From Erythrocercus mccallii (taxonomy: Eukaryota; Chordata; Aves; Passeriformes; Dicruridae), in the NCBI GenBank assembly GCA_013397435.1, contig VZRG01001660.1, forward strand, positions 54,404 to 118,403: a stretch of 64,000 nucleotides of DNA, in the 5' to 3' direction. Both the position numbers and the translations under genes were made by a program. Under the pieces are notes generated by a model. The model had not been told where the DNA came from and ran no database searches. It worked only from the letters and a program-made list of their open reading frames with translations. Shown here one piece after another: positions 51,217 through 63,499 of the stretch (its first letter is position 1; each line of letters starts with the position of its first letter).

Positions 51217-51518
51217 GTTTATTCCTGAGGCTTGGTCCGCCTGTAGTGTCACCTGTGGAGTAGGCAGCCAGATGCGGCTTGTGAAATGTCAAGTGCTCCT
51301 CTCTTTCTCTCAGTCTGTGGCTGATCTGCCCATTGATGAATGTGAAGGTCCCAAACCTGTGTCTCAGAGAGCCTGTTACAGTGGTCCCTGCAGTGGGGAG
51401 GCAACTGAATACACCCCAGAGGAGACTTGGCTTTTGCATGGCAGCTTGCAGGAATTCGAAGAGCTCTATGACTGGGAATATGAAGGCTTTACAGAGTGCT
51501 CAGAGTCCTGTGGAGGAG
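51217..51518 (+). CDS. ADAMTSL1: ADAMTSL1 exon i: TSR5, acidic linker, start of TSR6
   Basis: This 302-nt exon follows ctcttcctcccacag and ends before gtaagt. One base completes Ser, followed by 100 codons. TSR5 runs from FIPEAWSACSVTCGVGSQ to RACYSGPC with six cysteines. A linker follows (GEATEYTPEETWLLHGSLQ) and leads to the very acidic EFEELYDWEYEGF, then ECSESCGGG opens TSR6. Both C-x-x-S/T-C-x-x-G strings are intact. The linker is the least conserved part compared with the mammalian protein as I remember it. The acidic tyrosines are plausible sulfation sites, which is inference only. Confidence 0.95.
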
Positions 51519-54500
51519 GTAAGTACAAAAGGTTTCTGTGCAGGATTTGCTTTCCTTCTTCAAGTGTGGGCTTGGTACTTCATACTCATAGACATGCTGT
51601 TTTGCTACAGCTAGTTAGAATCATGGAATCATTTAGGAAGGAAATAAAACTTTAAGATAGTTAAGTCCAAATATATTTGAAAAGGCATAGATAAGAAATG
51701 TAAAAAATCCCACATGCACAACATATTTTAGCCCAGGACTTCCAGATCTGTGCTCAGACTGTCACTAAGTGTGCTCAATTTATCATATATTTTTGTTTCC
51801 TTTATCAGCTGGTTGCCCAAAGGCAATCACCAAAAAAAGTTAAATGTTAAAGGGGTCTGGTGGTAGATGTTAACAATCACATATGATTTTTCTTATCTCT
51901 TGATTTGCTCTGTACAAGCGAAAACACATGGAAGTAAAATGTCCTCCCATAGCAGATGAAATAAGTAATGGATATTGTAAGGGCTCAGACATACCCTAAC
52001 TCCTGTCAATATGGGACATCAGCTCCAATCCCAGTGCAAAAGAAAACTTACGGCAAAATGGCACTAATGTGGCTGTCTAAACAAGCAGGCTTGGCAATTG
52101 TAGTTTCTCAAAGTTAATCAGTTTCTCAGGTTGCACATACTCTAGACCATTAACACACATTTCCGATATCTTTTTTTTCCACCCCATCATTTTATTTAAC
52201 TAGTTCAGAGAAATACATGTAGTCCAGTATTTTTTTTAATTAAACCTAGATTTTTCCAGCTCTTGTCTTTTTACTTTACAACTTTCAGACAATTTAAGAA
52301 AGGATTACTGTAGAAAAATACAAAACATATATTTTAGAACTGAAAACTACTCAGCATTTTATGAGTTAATAATCTGTACAGATTCACAGGTAATCAGTTA
52401 CAGTCTTGAAAACCACAATTAGTAGGAAATAATGCAAAGGTTTTCCCTGCTTACTTTTAGCTTGCTGATGGTACCCAATGTTTAGAGCAGTTCACAGCTA
52501 TCAGACAATTGGCACTTTTGCTTTACTTCCTACACAAAGGAAAAAAAGTGACTCTCATGTGTGCTAAGTGGTGACAAACACTGATCTTAGAGGAGTATAT
52601 GTCATGTGTTGAGGTTACTGGTGAACAGTAACAATTTATCAGGCTTTTACTGTGACTACCAAAACCTGAACAGTTCCTAGAAATATCCTCTTGAAATTAA
52701 GTAATTTCTTAGAATTGCCATGTATTTTTCAAATGTAACTCACAGAGACTGATTTGTGGGAGATATTTTTCTTCATAAATTTGATCTCTTTCAATTGTCA
52801 GCAAAACTTTTTACCAAGATTTCTTTTTGTCTGACATAAACTCCAAACTTGCCAGATTATCAGATGCTAAATCAGATATTTTTGTAGCCATAGGTGCAAG
52901 ACTGGTCAAACTAATTTTATTGGGTTTAGGGTCCTGGGAGAAGAAATTGGATAGATGCAGAAGTAATCTTTCACCTCCCAGAAGCAGCAACCAGAAGGAA
53001 TGAGTTAGTCATATAGTCTGCTGCTGGTGGCTTCATTTCTCAGAGCTGTCATCAAATATCATGTAACAATTATTCTATCCTGGTAGATATAAACACAGAA
53101 ATTCTCATTTGATGGTGTTTTGAAAGTGAACTTAAACTGCCTACATTCATATCCCACCATTACACATTTTTATACTGTGATTTCCTGTTGAGAACTGATT
53201 TCTTTTTTTTTCCAAGGAAAGCAATTTTAAAGCAGACAGCTTTTTGTTCTAATAATATTGTGCAGTAAATAATGTTTTGAATTCAATTACTTGGCAAATG
53301 AAATTCCTGAAATTCATATATCTTTTTAAATTATCTCTGCTGTGGAACTTCTGATTTATGATCAAAAATTTTTATATTCTCTAAATATTCAATGACCCAT
53401 CCTAATTTAAAGCTTATAACAATTTGCCACATAGACCTATCAAAAATAGAGGGAGAGTTGTTATCATTATGCTGAGACATACTTTTGTGAGATTCAAGAG
53501 GAAGCTGAAGAAAGTGATTCTGATAATTTTCTGATCTTTTACTGCTGAAGCAAGCCAGATTATCATTTTTTTTTTCTTCCTGGCACAAGCTATTAAAGCC
53601 AAAAACTGTCAATAAACATTCTAGCAACCCTATTCTGACAGGAATCTTTTTCTTTGATATCTATGTTGTCAGGCAAAATTACTGGTCTCATCAAGATCTT
53701 TCAAAGATGATAAAAAGGAATTTTAATAGACAGAGTAGAAGGCCTGTAGTATGGACAAGAATTATTGGAATTGCAGTCAGAGCTAACTTAGACGAGATAA
53801 ATAAGCATGAGAAACAAACTTACACGGAGGTTTAGGGCTGGTTGGATAATGAAAACTGAAGAACACTAGTATCAGAGGCTTGACTATATGAATTTGATAA
53901 CGTAAAACCATCAGCATGAGAAATGGAGAAAAGGTTGGATTCAAGACCTTATAGTCATCACTTTTCCATAGTCAAGATTGAAACAGACAATAATTGATAA
54001 TAGTTGGTCAAGAGCTCATTAGTGACGCCCTTCAGAGAGGAGAAACTGAAGCTGTGGAAGTACACTCAGTTTACAAAATTTTTTCTGAGAAGGACATACA
54101 GAAGTGGATGAGCTGTGTGCCTACACAGCAAACAGAAACATGTCAACAAGCATGTGGCAAGAATCAGTGGTTTCTTTCCATAGAATTTGGAAAAATATTT
54201 TCATGGTTTCCTGGATCAGCAGTCCTTTTTTCCTGGCTTCATCAAATTGGTCTTGATGTCAGGCCTGCACTGATGTTCCATGCAAAAGGGAGACCAGTAA
54301 TTTGAACAGAGTGCCATTTCCCATCATGTAGAGAACCACTTCTTCAGCCAGGAGCATTCCATTCTGGAGAATCCACATGCCTCTGTTTGCTGCACACAAT
54401 ATGCTCAACAGAAAAATTATTGATCTAGAAAAATAATGAACATGACAGGGCAGTGAACATCCTGTTCATATATATAAGTTTCGTAAGTTTCTTTTCCTAG

Positions 54501-56014
54501 ATATAAATCACTACCATTTGTTGTATTTGTTTTTCAATAGCCTACCCTATTTACAATTTTTCTTAATTTTTTGAGAGATGACTTGAATAGCTGAATTGAA
54601 GAAATAGACTTGAATTGAAAATATGGGGCCACCTTGGAAAGAAGGAAACCCCCAACAGCATTGGCTGACTATAGGGACTTTCGTAATTTTTATGTTGGTG
54701 TCCATGTCCAAAACTATCAAATTTCTTTCTTTTTTTTCAGTGCCTGGGATACAGGAGACACACTGCATAGTCTTGTGTCATAGCCATGACCTTAATAGGC
54801 TTACACACACAGCAGCCAAAAAACTAGTTATAAGCCTCTTTTCTGGGGGGCTCAGCCTATACCGAGATCAAGGAGAATCTGTGAATAATGTCAGGAATAC
54901 AGGAACTATGATCGGCTATATAGCACCTTGGTTCTCTTGAAGGGTATTAAATAATTTTTTGCCTAATGATATGTGCTCTGGCACTAGAAACACCAAAAGA
55001 TTTTGTCATCTTTGTGACATTGTTTTTGGAGGCCTTTAAGGTCTTACAACATTTTGTTTTGGTTTGGGTTTTTTCCCTTCACATTAATGTCTTAAAAAAT
55101 AGTCAGATGTTTTGGAAAAGTGTTGTTCTTGAAACTGCAATGTAATTGTTGGGAGTTCAATTAAACTTTTCTTAACTCAGAACACAGGAATGAATGTAAA
55201 AAACATACTTTCATTGTATTTGAACCACTGTGGATTAGATTCTCAGGAAGTTCAGGCCAATTATTATCCTCAGACCTCTCTCAGACCCCTTTTATCCATG
55301 GGGAAATAGATCCTTTCTCATCCAGTCCTCTTTCCTGTAATGTTGCAATCTCTGATGTTCTAGCTTTCTAACCTTGTGATCCGAAAAGCCTGTGATACCC
55401 CTAGTCATAGGAAAAGTGAGAGTAACTGGTGAGCCATAGACTGCATAAGGATTTTGGGTTTAACAAGGAATTTCTGCGTTAAAAAATCTTTCAGCTTCTC
55501 TTAGTCCCAACAGCTACTGTTCTTTCCCAGCTCTGACATATACTTTGCAGGTTTGCATCTTTAGTTTGGGTGCAGGCCCATACATGCAGAAGAGTAAACT
55601 GAGAACAGCTAAATTGTTTGACCATGTTTTGCTTTGCTTTTGAATGTGTAGCAGTCATGCTGTTGGTTAAAATCTAGTATATGAAAGCCATGGCCATCTT
55701 CACACCTTATCCTGCTTGGCCTGAAAAATAAAGTGCCTCGTTGCACTTTATGCAAAATGAAAAAATGACAGCACTGGACAATTTTCTGTTCAGGGAGGTG
55801 AGCAGTGAATAAACCTATTCAGCACTGAGAAACATTTCAGCAAGACTGAAAGCAATGACAAACCTACAGCTGAGGCTGCAGCCCCAGAGCTGCCAGCCCG
55901 AGGCTGGGTGCCACCACGTGCTGCAGTCCTGCTGGTTTTGTTGGGCCCATCCCTGACCTTGGCTGCCCCTGCAGGTACGGAGAGCTGGCTCTGACCATTA
56001 TTTGTTGTGTGCAG
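51519..56014 (+). other. Intron between exons i and j, 4.5 kb
   Basis: It is unique AT-rich sequence, except for a short GC-rich block at about 55.86-55.99 kb directly before exon j. It holds a decoy acceptor-like ctgcccctgcag at about 55.97 kb. No repeats were recognised. Confidence 0.85.
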
Positions 56015-56144
56015 GTGTCCAGGAGGCTGTGGTGACCTGTCTGAACAAACAAACTAGGGAGGTTGCTGATGAAACACTGTGTGTTAGCAGCCGTCGTCCT
56101 CCACAGCTGCTGAAGGCCTGTAGCCTGGACCCCTGCCCCCCAAG
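56015..56144 (+). CDS. ADAMTSL1: ADAMTSL1 exon j: remainder of TSR6, last exon in the window
   Basis: This 130-nt exon follows ttatttgttgtgtgcag and ends before gtagga. It completes a Gly codon and reads VQEAVVTCLNKQTREVADET, then LCVSSRRPPQLLKACSLDPC and PP, with two bases (AG) of a split codon. Four cysteines pair with the two at the end of exon i to finish TSR6. The next expected exon (TSR7, starting with a Trp-rich segment) was not found in the 7.9 kb to the right edge. The local sequence before this exon is unusually GC-rich for the window. Confidence 0.95.
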
Positions 56145-59100
56145 GTAGGAGTAATTTTAAGTGACCCCAACTCTATTGTCTTTCAGTCTGGAGACACACA
56201 CTGCCTCAAATATGCCTTTCTTAGACTGCAGGGGCTTGTATCCTCCTCCTGCCACAACCATATCGACCAGGAAGTACAAAGCAGCAGTAAGACCAAAAGG
56301 CAAACTTCAGACTGTTTGCCTCTTCATGTCCTTCAAGTAGACAGTTTATGAATTTGCTTAACTTTACCCAGAGTTTTGTCAAGTTTAAAGAGACTTCTTG
56401 AACCTTCCCTCTTAGAAAAGGTTTTGTAGAATCCGCTTGTCCCTCACCTCAGGCACTTTCCACAATCATGACCCTAAAACCAGCAAATCTTTCTCTGCAG
56501 AGATTCACATCTGCACCCTCAACAACACAAAATAGCTGTTATGACATTCTTGTGGTTTATTTAAATAGGGCCTGTCAAGTCTATAAGATGTACTGTATAC
56601 ATATTGTCTTTTTTCCTAGATGTACACAGGTGCATTTACTCCATTGTGACACTGCAGCAGATTTTAAATACGTTGCTGTATAACTTTGGGCTATTTAAAA
56701 CACTCAGCACTGTCCAGGTGGTAGATACACTTTAGAGCATTTGTTGATAGTTGTATGTATAATTTATAAGACAACAGGATACAGAGAGGTTGTTATGAAT
56801 AATAGTAAATTTGGGATATGCAGAGAAGGTTAAAAATCAAAGATGGCCAGCATGAAATAACAATAAGGACATAAATAAGGGTTTGGTTGGTAATCAGAAT
56901 TTTGGATTTGTGACAAGCAGAGACAAATAGATTAAAATTTCTTTACCAAAGCATTACAATTGCTTATGAGGTTACTGCAACCCTAACATTGATAAATTGT
57001 CTTTATTGCTGGATATAACAAACAAATATTATAGAAATATTTTAAATTCACTTTGTAGGTAGAACTCTTGTGGTTATTCATAGGTAGAAGCCTCACTGAT
57101 GCTGAGAGTGCATAGCAGAAGATTGATCAAGCACCAGTTCTGACATGAAAAATAAGTACTCAGAAAAAACTAAGAAAAAACAAAACATACTCATGTAGGC
57201 CAGTATTTATGTGACTTTTGTTACAAAAGTAATCTGAGTAATTGCATGAATACTTCCTAAATTAATCTACCTGATTATCCATAGCACTGTGGTAACCTTT
57301 CTACCAGAGTGGAGTTAGTTTAAAGCAGCCATATGTGTGCATTTCCCTTCATGAATTACAAGATGATCATAGTGCAGGTAAGAATCAGCCTGTGAAGCAG
57401 ATATTAAAGGGTATTGCTACAGAGGGGAAAGACTAAGCAGCTTTAATCCACCCCTAGGACTGCAACTGAGAAGAGGGGAAATTACTCTCTCCCCTGTATA
57501 TACAATTTCTCACCTGAAGCCCCCTCAGTCTGGAGGAAATTGCCTGTCTGCAGGCCCAGAATGAAGAGCAGCATGTATTCTGCAAAACACTTCCTCTGGT
57601 CAGAGCAAGTAGGCCTGCAGAATGCAGGCAGCATGGCTAATGGGAAGAGGGGCAACAAGGCAAGCTGATGTTTCTCCCAGGCAGGCTGTGGTGGGATAAT
57701 TACCTTATTTTCTTCAAGTTTCTGAAATGCTGCACCTACTAATGTCACTGTGTTAAATACACTGGTAAATTAATGAAACAGATAGTGTGTAAAATTTTTT
57801 GGCTTTATAATCATTATTTATAGGCACTTTAATACTTTTTTTAAGGAAAAACCAAAGTATTATTTATTTAAATTAGGATTTTCTCCTTGTTTAAATCATA
57901 AGAAACTTCAGAATTCTAATTCAAGAAATTTTGATCTGGGAATCTGATGGAAATTTAGGCTAAAATCATGTCCTTATGTATGCTGATGAAGGCATTTCTA
58001 CCTACTGACAAGTCCAAAAATTCACTGTGTCTTAGTGAACTTAGATCTCTTCTAGAGGAGTTTCCAAAATCTGTGAAGCATTGATACTTCCCAGAGCTCT
58101 TGCTGATGACTTATAGAGAGAGCTGGCTGGTCTTATAGTGTTGGCTCTTCTCTCTGTTTTCCAATTGCTTAAGTGCATTAACAGAAGCTAAAATTATAGA
58201 ACCCACTTTCCTAAAATATTCTTGGTGTGTGAGTGACTGCTGGAGCATGCAGTTGTGGTGGGTAGAGGAGGCATTCCACTGAAAAGGCAACAGAGATAGT
58301 GATGAATGTCTTGGTAGGCAAGGAAATATTGTCTACATGAATCCACAGCATGAAGAAAAAGCTGAGAAGTCCTCCCCAAGAGAATAAAAATTCTCTCCTA
58401 ATATATTTAGAGAAATTATTCCAGTGACATTTCTTGAACCTAAACAGCCCAGCATGCTTAGAATTTAATGGTTATGTCTAATATTTAGTACAGTTAAAGA
58501 TCTCGCTTTGAAGTAGAGGGAGAACATTTAAATGTTAGAACTGCAAAGCTTAATGTTGTTTCTGCTGCAGGCATTTTTGGTTACAGGTTGAGGCTGTCCT
58601 GTAACCTCTCAAAGGGTTAGTTGTGTAAGCTGTAAACAATTGTTTTACCTGTTTTACTATAGATAGACAAAAGCACTGAACAACAGAATCTCATCAGCCT
58701 TTCTGGAGTGTCAGAAGGCATGAACCTCGAGAAAGATATTGTAGAAGTCGTAGGTGAAGAGTAATTTCATTCTGTTTCTGATTCATCTTTTTTCTTTTGA
58801 ACACTTTAGAAGAATGATACTAAAAGGTTATTGTCCTGTTCAATTGAATAGTTCAGGTGAACTGCTACTGTTCATTTTGCTCCTTGCTGAAAATAGATGT
58901 GGATAGACTAGAAAACTTCATTACTCACTTAACACTTGAAATTAACCTACGGTATCATCAACCTTTTCAATCCCTAATCGCCCTGGTCTGTCTTGGAACA
59001 GAATATGTTAAAAGGTAGAATATACTGGCAACATACTTCACATTTATGAAAACACTGAGAGGTGATGGTGCTTGTGCAGCAGCTGGAAATGGTTTGAAAT

Positions 59101-61497
59101 TTTCTTTGGAATTCTGGCTTAATATCTTAGCACACTACTATTCTGGGTACATGGAAGAGAGACAAAAACTAAACCACAGAAATCTGTCTTCAGATATTCA
59201 CACCTGTATGGAGTCAGAAAAATCCCATACTTAAAATTCTTACAGAAGAAAGCTTAAGAATCAGGAAGTGCTGCACACAAAAACTGGAAAATTTTCTCCA
59301 TATTCAAATCCCAACTGAGGCTCCTGGGGTTTCAGATTTTGTTGAGAGTTTTTTGCTTATTGCTTCAAGAGCAATAGCAGAAAAAGGGTCCAGATCCTTT
59401 ACTCCTGGAAAACAGTGTAACAAAATTTCCCATTTTGAACTGAATTAAGAAAATGGGAAACACTGCAGACCTGATTGCTAAGTTGAGAGCTAATAACTGA
59501 CTTTCAACACAATTGTTACAGAATAATTTTTTTTGCCATTAGCTTAGTTTAATATTTCTAGAAAAAGGATATAGCTTGTTTTGATGTACTAGGAGAGCAT
59601 TCTTTCTAAAGGACAGAGAGGAATGAAGACTACCACAATTTTAATTCAGTCATTGTTACTTGTGTCAGTCAAGCTGTATCACTTGAAGAATTACATTGCA
59701 ATAATTGAGCAGAGCACAGTCTTCCAGAAGTTAACTCAGAATAGCTGTTCAATGTCTAAAAATTTCTTCTCTAAGTGAACAAAACCAAAACAAAACAAAA
59801 GGGAAGATCATTCAGTTTCACTAATTGCTATATTTGTATTCTAAATTACCAAAAAAACAATTAGAGGAACCCTGTTTCAACATTAGCTTGGCTATTTTCA
59901 ACAAAAAAAGACTCACATCCAAATGTGTCTTTTCCTCAACCTCCACAGCCTGAATTACAGGCAGTCACCATCTAATCAGATATAATTGCTCTTGTTTATA
60001 TGAGCAACGCATGAGCACTTCATGGTGAGCCAACAACCTCTACCAAAAGGGTGAAAGAGAATGTAACTGTTATTAATTATAACTGCTCAATAATTTGGTC
60101 AATGTGTGTTGAAAATACTTGGTAAACATGTATGAAGTAATGAAGACATCAAAGCGTCAAAGAATCAAAGCAATGAAAACCAGATGGCTGAAAATGAAGA
60201 AAATTACAGGCAATTTTTACAGCTTCGTTCATGAATATTTTCAAAACTGAACTTTTATTTCTGTGCATCAAAGAACAGCTGAATTCTACAAAACAAAGAA
60301 AATAAAAAAGAAGAAAAAGCAGATGGTTCTAGGAATAGCATACAGTGTCACCCTAGCACTCTCCCTTTACCACTTCAAGCCTCTGTAGTTTGCAAGAAAA
60401 GATAGAAAACCATCTGAGTGGTTCTGATACTTTATCAAAAAGGTAAACGTCGCCTGAGTTAGTCTCGGCTTTACTTCATTGTGTGGGGGGTTCTTTTCTC
60501 TGTCTTTTTCTTTTCTTCTGTGTCGGCTTGATTTGTGTTTGAATCACCTGTTATTAGTTTAATATTTATTTGGTAAATGTGGTATTGTCATCTGTTTTGC
60601 TCTATTTCCCAGCTAAAGTTAAACTATAAAGGATAGAAAATATCAACATGTTTTTCAATGCATTAGATTGGTGATAGGTCGGACAGCGTAAAGCATGCTC
60701 CCATCAACAATCTGAAATTATTTCAATATGTGTGAAAGGGCCAGAGCCTTCTCTAATCCATTAAAGATGACCTTTGGATGACCTTTGTGGAAGGGTGTCA
60801 ATGCAGATATGTTTGGCATTGGCAGAGTGAAATATTAGAGCACCTCTATCTAGTTCATGAAAAAGGTTAAAAGGTCTGCAATTCATTATGTCTACAGATA
60901 TTGCACTATAGCCTTACTGGCAGGGGATACCAGTTCTTGTTATTATCAAGAACTACTGGTTTGGGGTCTTTTTCAGAGCTGTAAGTTAGAATCAGCATTA
61001 ATCAGGCAAAGATGTTATTACTATCTCTTTGTGACACAGAGAAGTTTTCAAATCCTCACAAAAAAGTGACGTATATTTTAACTGGGACACATTTAGGTCT
61101 ATCTTTAGCTGAAGCACATTGAGAATGTCTTTGAGAACCTGCTAAGACACAGCCCACAGAGCCCTCTGGGATCACAGGCCACAGCTTGAACTGCAGTGGA
61201 AGAGGTTGGAGAATCAGACATCAGAAGGATTATGCTGTCACACAGGGCAGATTCCCCTTTATCTGAAGCCTTTACTTTGAGGAAATGTCTTAGACAAGAA
61301 GTCATGGACTAGGCGTGGGAATCACAATGTCATTTATTCTCTAGCTTTACTGTGTAAACACAGGCCTATCCCGGGACATCTAAACAAGCTGCCCTCTCTA
61401 GGTGGCTCTGTAATGCTCTTACCTACATTACCTGCATGCCTACCTATGGTGGTAGATACCCCATAAGATCTGAGGGCCCAGCCCGTTCAGATATGGC

Positions 61498-61903
61498 TGT
61501 AAAAATAATTCGCGAAACAGCATGATTGAGTGTGTCTTGAAAACTTAAAAAGGTTTAATAAGATAACTGAAATATTACAAAATCAAAAATAAGCTGAGCA
61601 CAGTGCCAAGATAGATCTTGCACCTGCTACAACACCCCAAAAATGCCGTTGGTCCCTTTGTTCTGTCACCTTTTATGCTTAATCATTGAGGAAGGTCTTC
61701 TGGAAACCTGCCAATGACCAGGGGCACAGGTTTTGACGAACAGTGACAAGGGCCAACAGGTGCTTCTCTCCTGGCACTGAGCCAATCACAAAGAGAAGAA
61801 CATAGAACTTTCTAGTTAAACTTCCTAATAAGTCAAGCAGGAACTTGAAGCCATTTCCTTATACAGAAAAACCCACTCAAGAGTGGGGGGGTGCATTACT
61901 ACA
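61498..61903 (-). mobile_element. Probable LTR of an endogenous retrovirus
   Basis: On the minus strand the 406-bp segment starts TGTAGTAATGCACC and ends ATTATTTTTACA, giving TGTA...TACA termini. A TATA-like CATAAAAGG (complement at 61669-61678), a downstream ATTAAA (complement near 61554-61559) and an ATTGG/CCAAT box are in the order expected of U3-R-U5. No matching target duplication was seen (flanks atggc and cttac), so the borders, or its status as a solo LTR, are uncertain. Confidence 0.5.
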
Positions 61904-63499
61904 CTTACCCCCACCACTGTAATACCACCCTGGCCTTAAAATGTATTAATCTATGACCTAAAAACATTTCTCTTCCCTTTTCTATAGTAGAATCATCTGC
62001 TTTGCACCCTTTCCTGCTCTTAAGAGATCATCCAAGATGTGTCTTACAGCCTGCCCTTCCTCTTTCTCTCTGGTTGTTTTCTCTGGCTCCTCAGAGTCCT
62101 TTACGCAGCTACAGTTACAGTGAAGGAGACGCTTTTCACTCATGTGTGTCACATCAAAATGTGAAGCAAAGTAATTCGCAAGTTTGGAGGGTCAGAGGAG
62201 CTCTGGAGCCTCCATCACACCCTGCCTCCAGCTCTTCTAGTTTAAAACTTCAGAGGTCTTCCCCAGCTACTTTGCTTTCCTAAATAATATGATGGTTCCT
62301 TCATTAGACAGAATTACATAAGAGACATTTTCCTTCATTTCAGCTTCATTCCCATCAGACTACTATCTTCATAAAATATTACAGTACAATTTTTTTGTAA
62401 CTTATACCATATATCCTTCTTACTTGGAGTGATAAATCACAGTTCTTTATCAGAATACTGTATACCTAGATCTTTTCCTCTACACAGATCTCCAGCTCAC
62501 AGATTTCTCCAGGTTAGTACATCCTTGTGTTGAAACAATTCTGCCATGCCCTAACACAGTTTTGTTATAGCTTAGTTTGTGATGAGTATTAGCTTTAACT
62601 CATTCTAGGGACTTATTGACAGAGCAGACTTACTCTTCCTTTTATTTTCCTGGCATAGTCAATTTTCTGTGTTTCATCACCTTAACAGAGTCCATTTCTC
62701 CTAACCCTTCTCTTCACTTATGCCAGAATTTAGGATTCACTGCCACTTGATATTTTTCAGTATTTTGAACAGATACCATCTCACTCCAGTGTTTCATATG
62801 TTAGCTTCTACTCCTCGTTTTTTCTCTAAATTTATTCTCAGTCTTCTTGAGTATTAATTTACTGCCTCAGCAGCAGGATTTCATTCCCCAAAAAAGCTTT
62901 CCCAACAGCAGCAAAAAACCCCCATGTCTTTCTTTTTGTGCCAAATATGAAGTCAAACATTTGTAGCATAATGAGCAGGATCAACTTTTTCACTTCAGCA
63001 TTAATATATGAAACCAGCTATATGTATTATAAATGGTTGATTTTATAATGCATTTTCACTTCCTTTGAAAAGGCATGAAATGAACAGCGCCATTATATCT
63101 TCCACTTACAGTATTGTTGAAGTAATTTGTAAGAGTCTGTGGAATATCCAGTGCTTTCAAATCAATAAACCTTTATGGATGAAAAGATAAAATGTGTAAA
63201 AAAATAAAAATATGACCCTGATTCTTGAAAAGATATTGTACAGTTCTGTAATGTAGTTACTCATAAGAAAGATACACACATTAAATAAGTGGAGAAGGTG
63301 CCCTGACTTCCATTCAGTTTGGAGTGAATTACATACCTATTAAAGGAGTCAGACTGATTATTCATTCTCTATCTGCCAAGTAGGTCTGTCACATTTCCAG
63401 AAGCACAGCAAGACCTATTTGTGTCCAAGAAATTTCCATCTTCATTGTGCAATTACCCATTAGAATTGCGACTAAGCTGATGTATTGTACATTCTACCC

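Larger units (their letters stand above)
6000..56144 (+). other. ADAMTSL1: ADAMTSL1 gene, central part (ten exons, partial at both ends)
   Basis: This locus codes a secreted extracellular-matrix glycoprotein that resembles the non-catalytic half of an ADAMTS protease and has no metalloprotease domain. Exons are 6000-6074, 8194-8351, 21839-21950, 22559-22697, 31764-31814, 36029-36233, 37532-37679, 41521-41605, 51217-51518 and 56015-56144. All inferred introns are GT-AG, phases match at every junction, and the joined 1,405 nt have no stop. The product covers most of the spacer, then TSR2 to TSR6, each with six cysteines. From memory of the family, ADAMTSL1 and ADAMTSL3 share this layout, but the spacer wording here (IPYGSR, ETKTLQG, PLTADF) is the ADAMTSL1 version. 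The 5' exons and the 3' exons for later TSRs, Ig domains and PLAC are outside the window. Individual exons are described separately. Confidence 0.93.

Noticed and set aside
53994..54305. Frame with a CVPTQQTETCQQACGK string that looks a little like a TSR
   Set aside because: There is no Trp-x-x-C, no CSxTCG core and no matching splice sites. The frame lies inside the intron between exons i and j, which already join perfectly.
6000..56144. ADAMTSL3 as the identity of the gene
   Set aside because: The spacer wording (IPYGSR, ETKTLQG) and TSR3 wording (TACSSSCGGG) match ADAMTSL1 as I remember it. ADAMTSL3 differs at these places.
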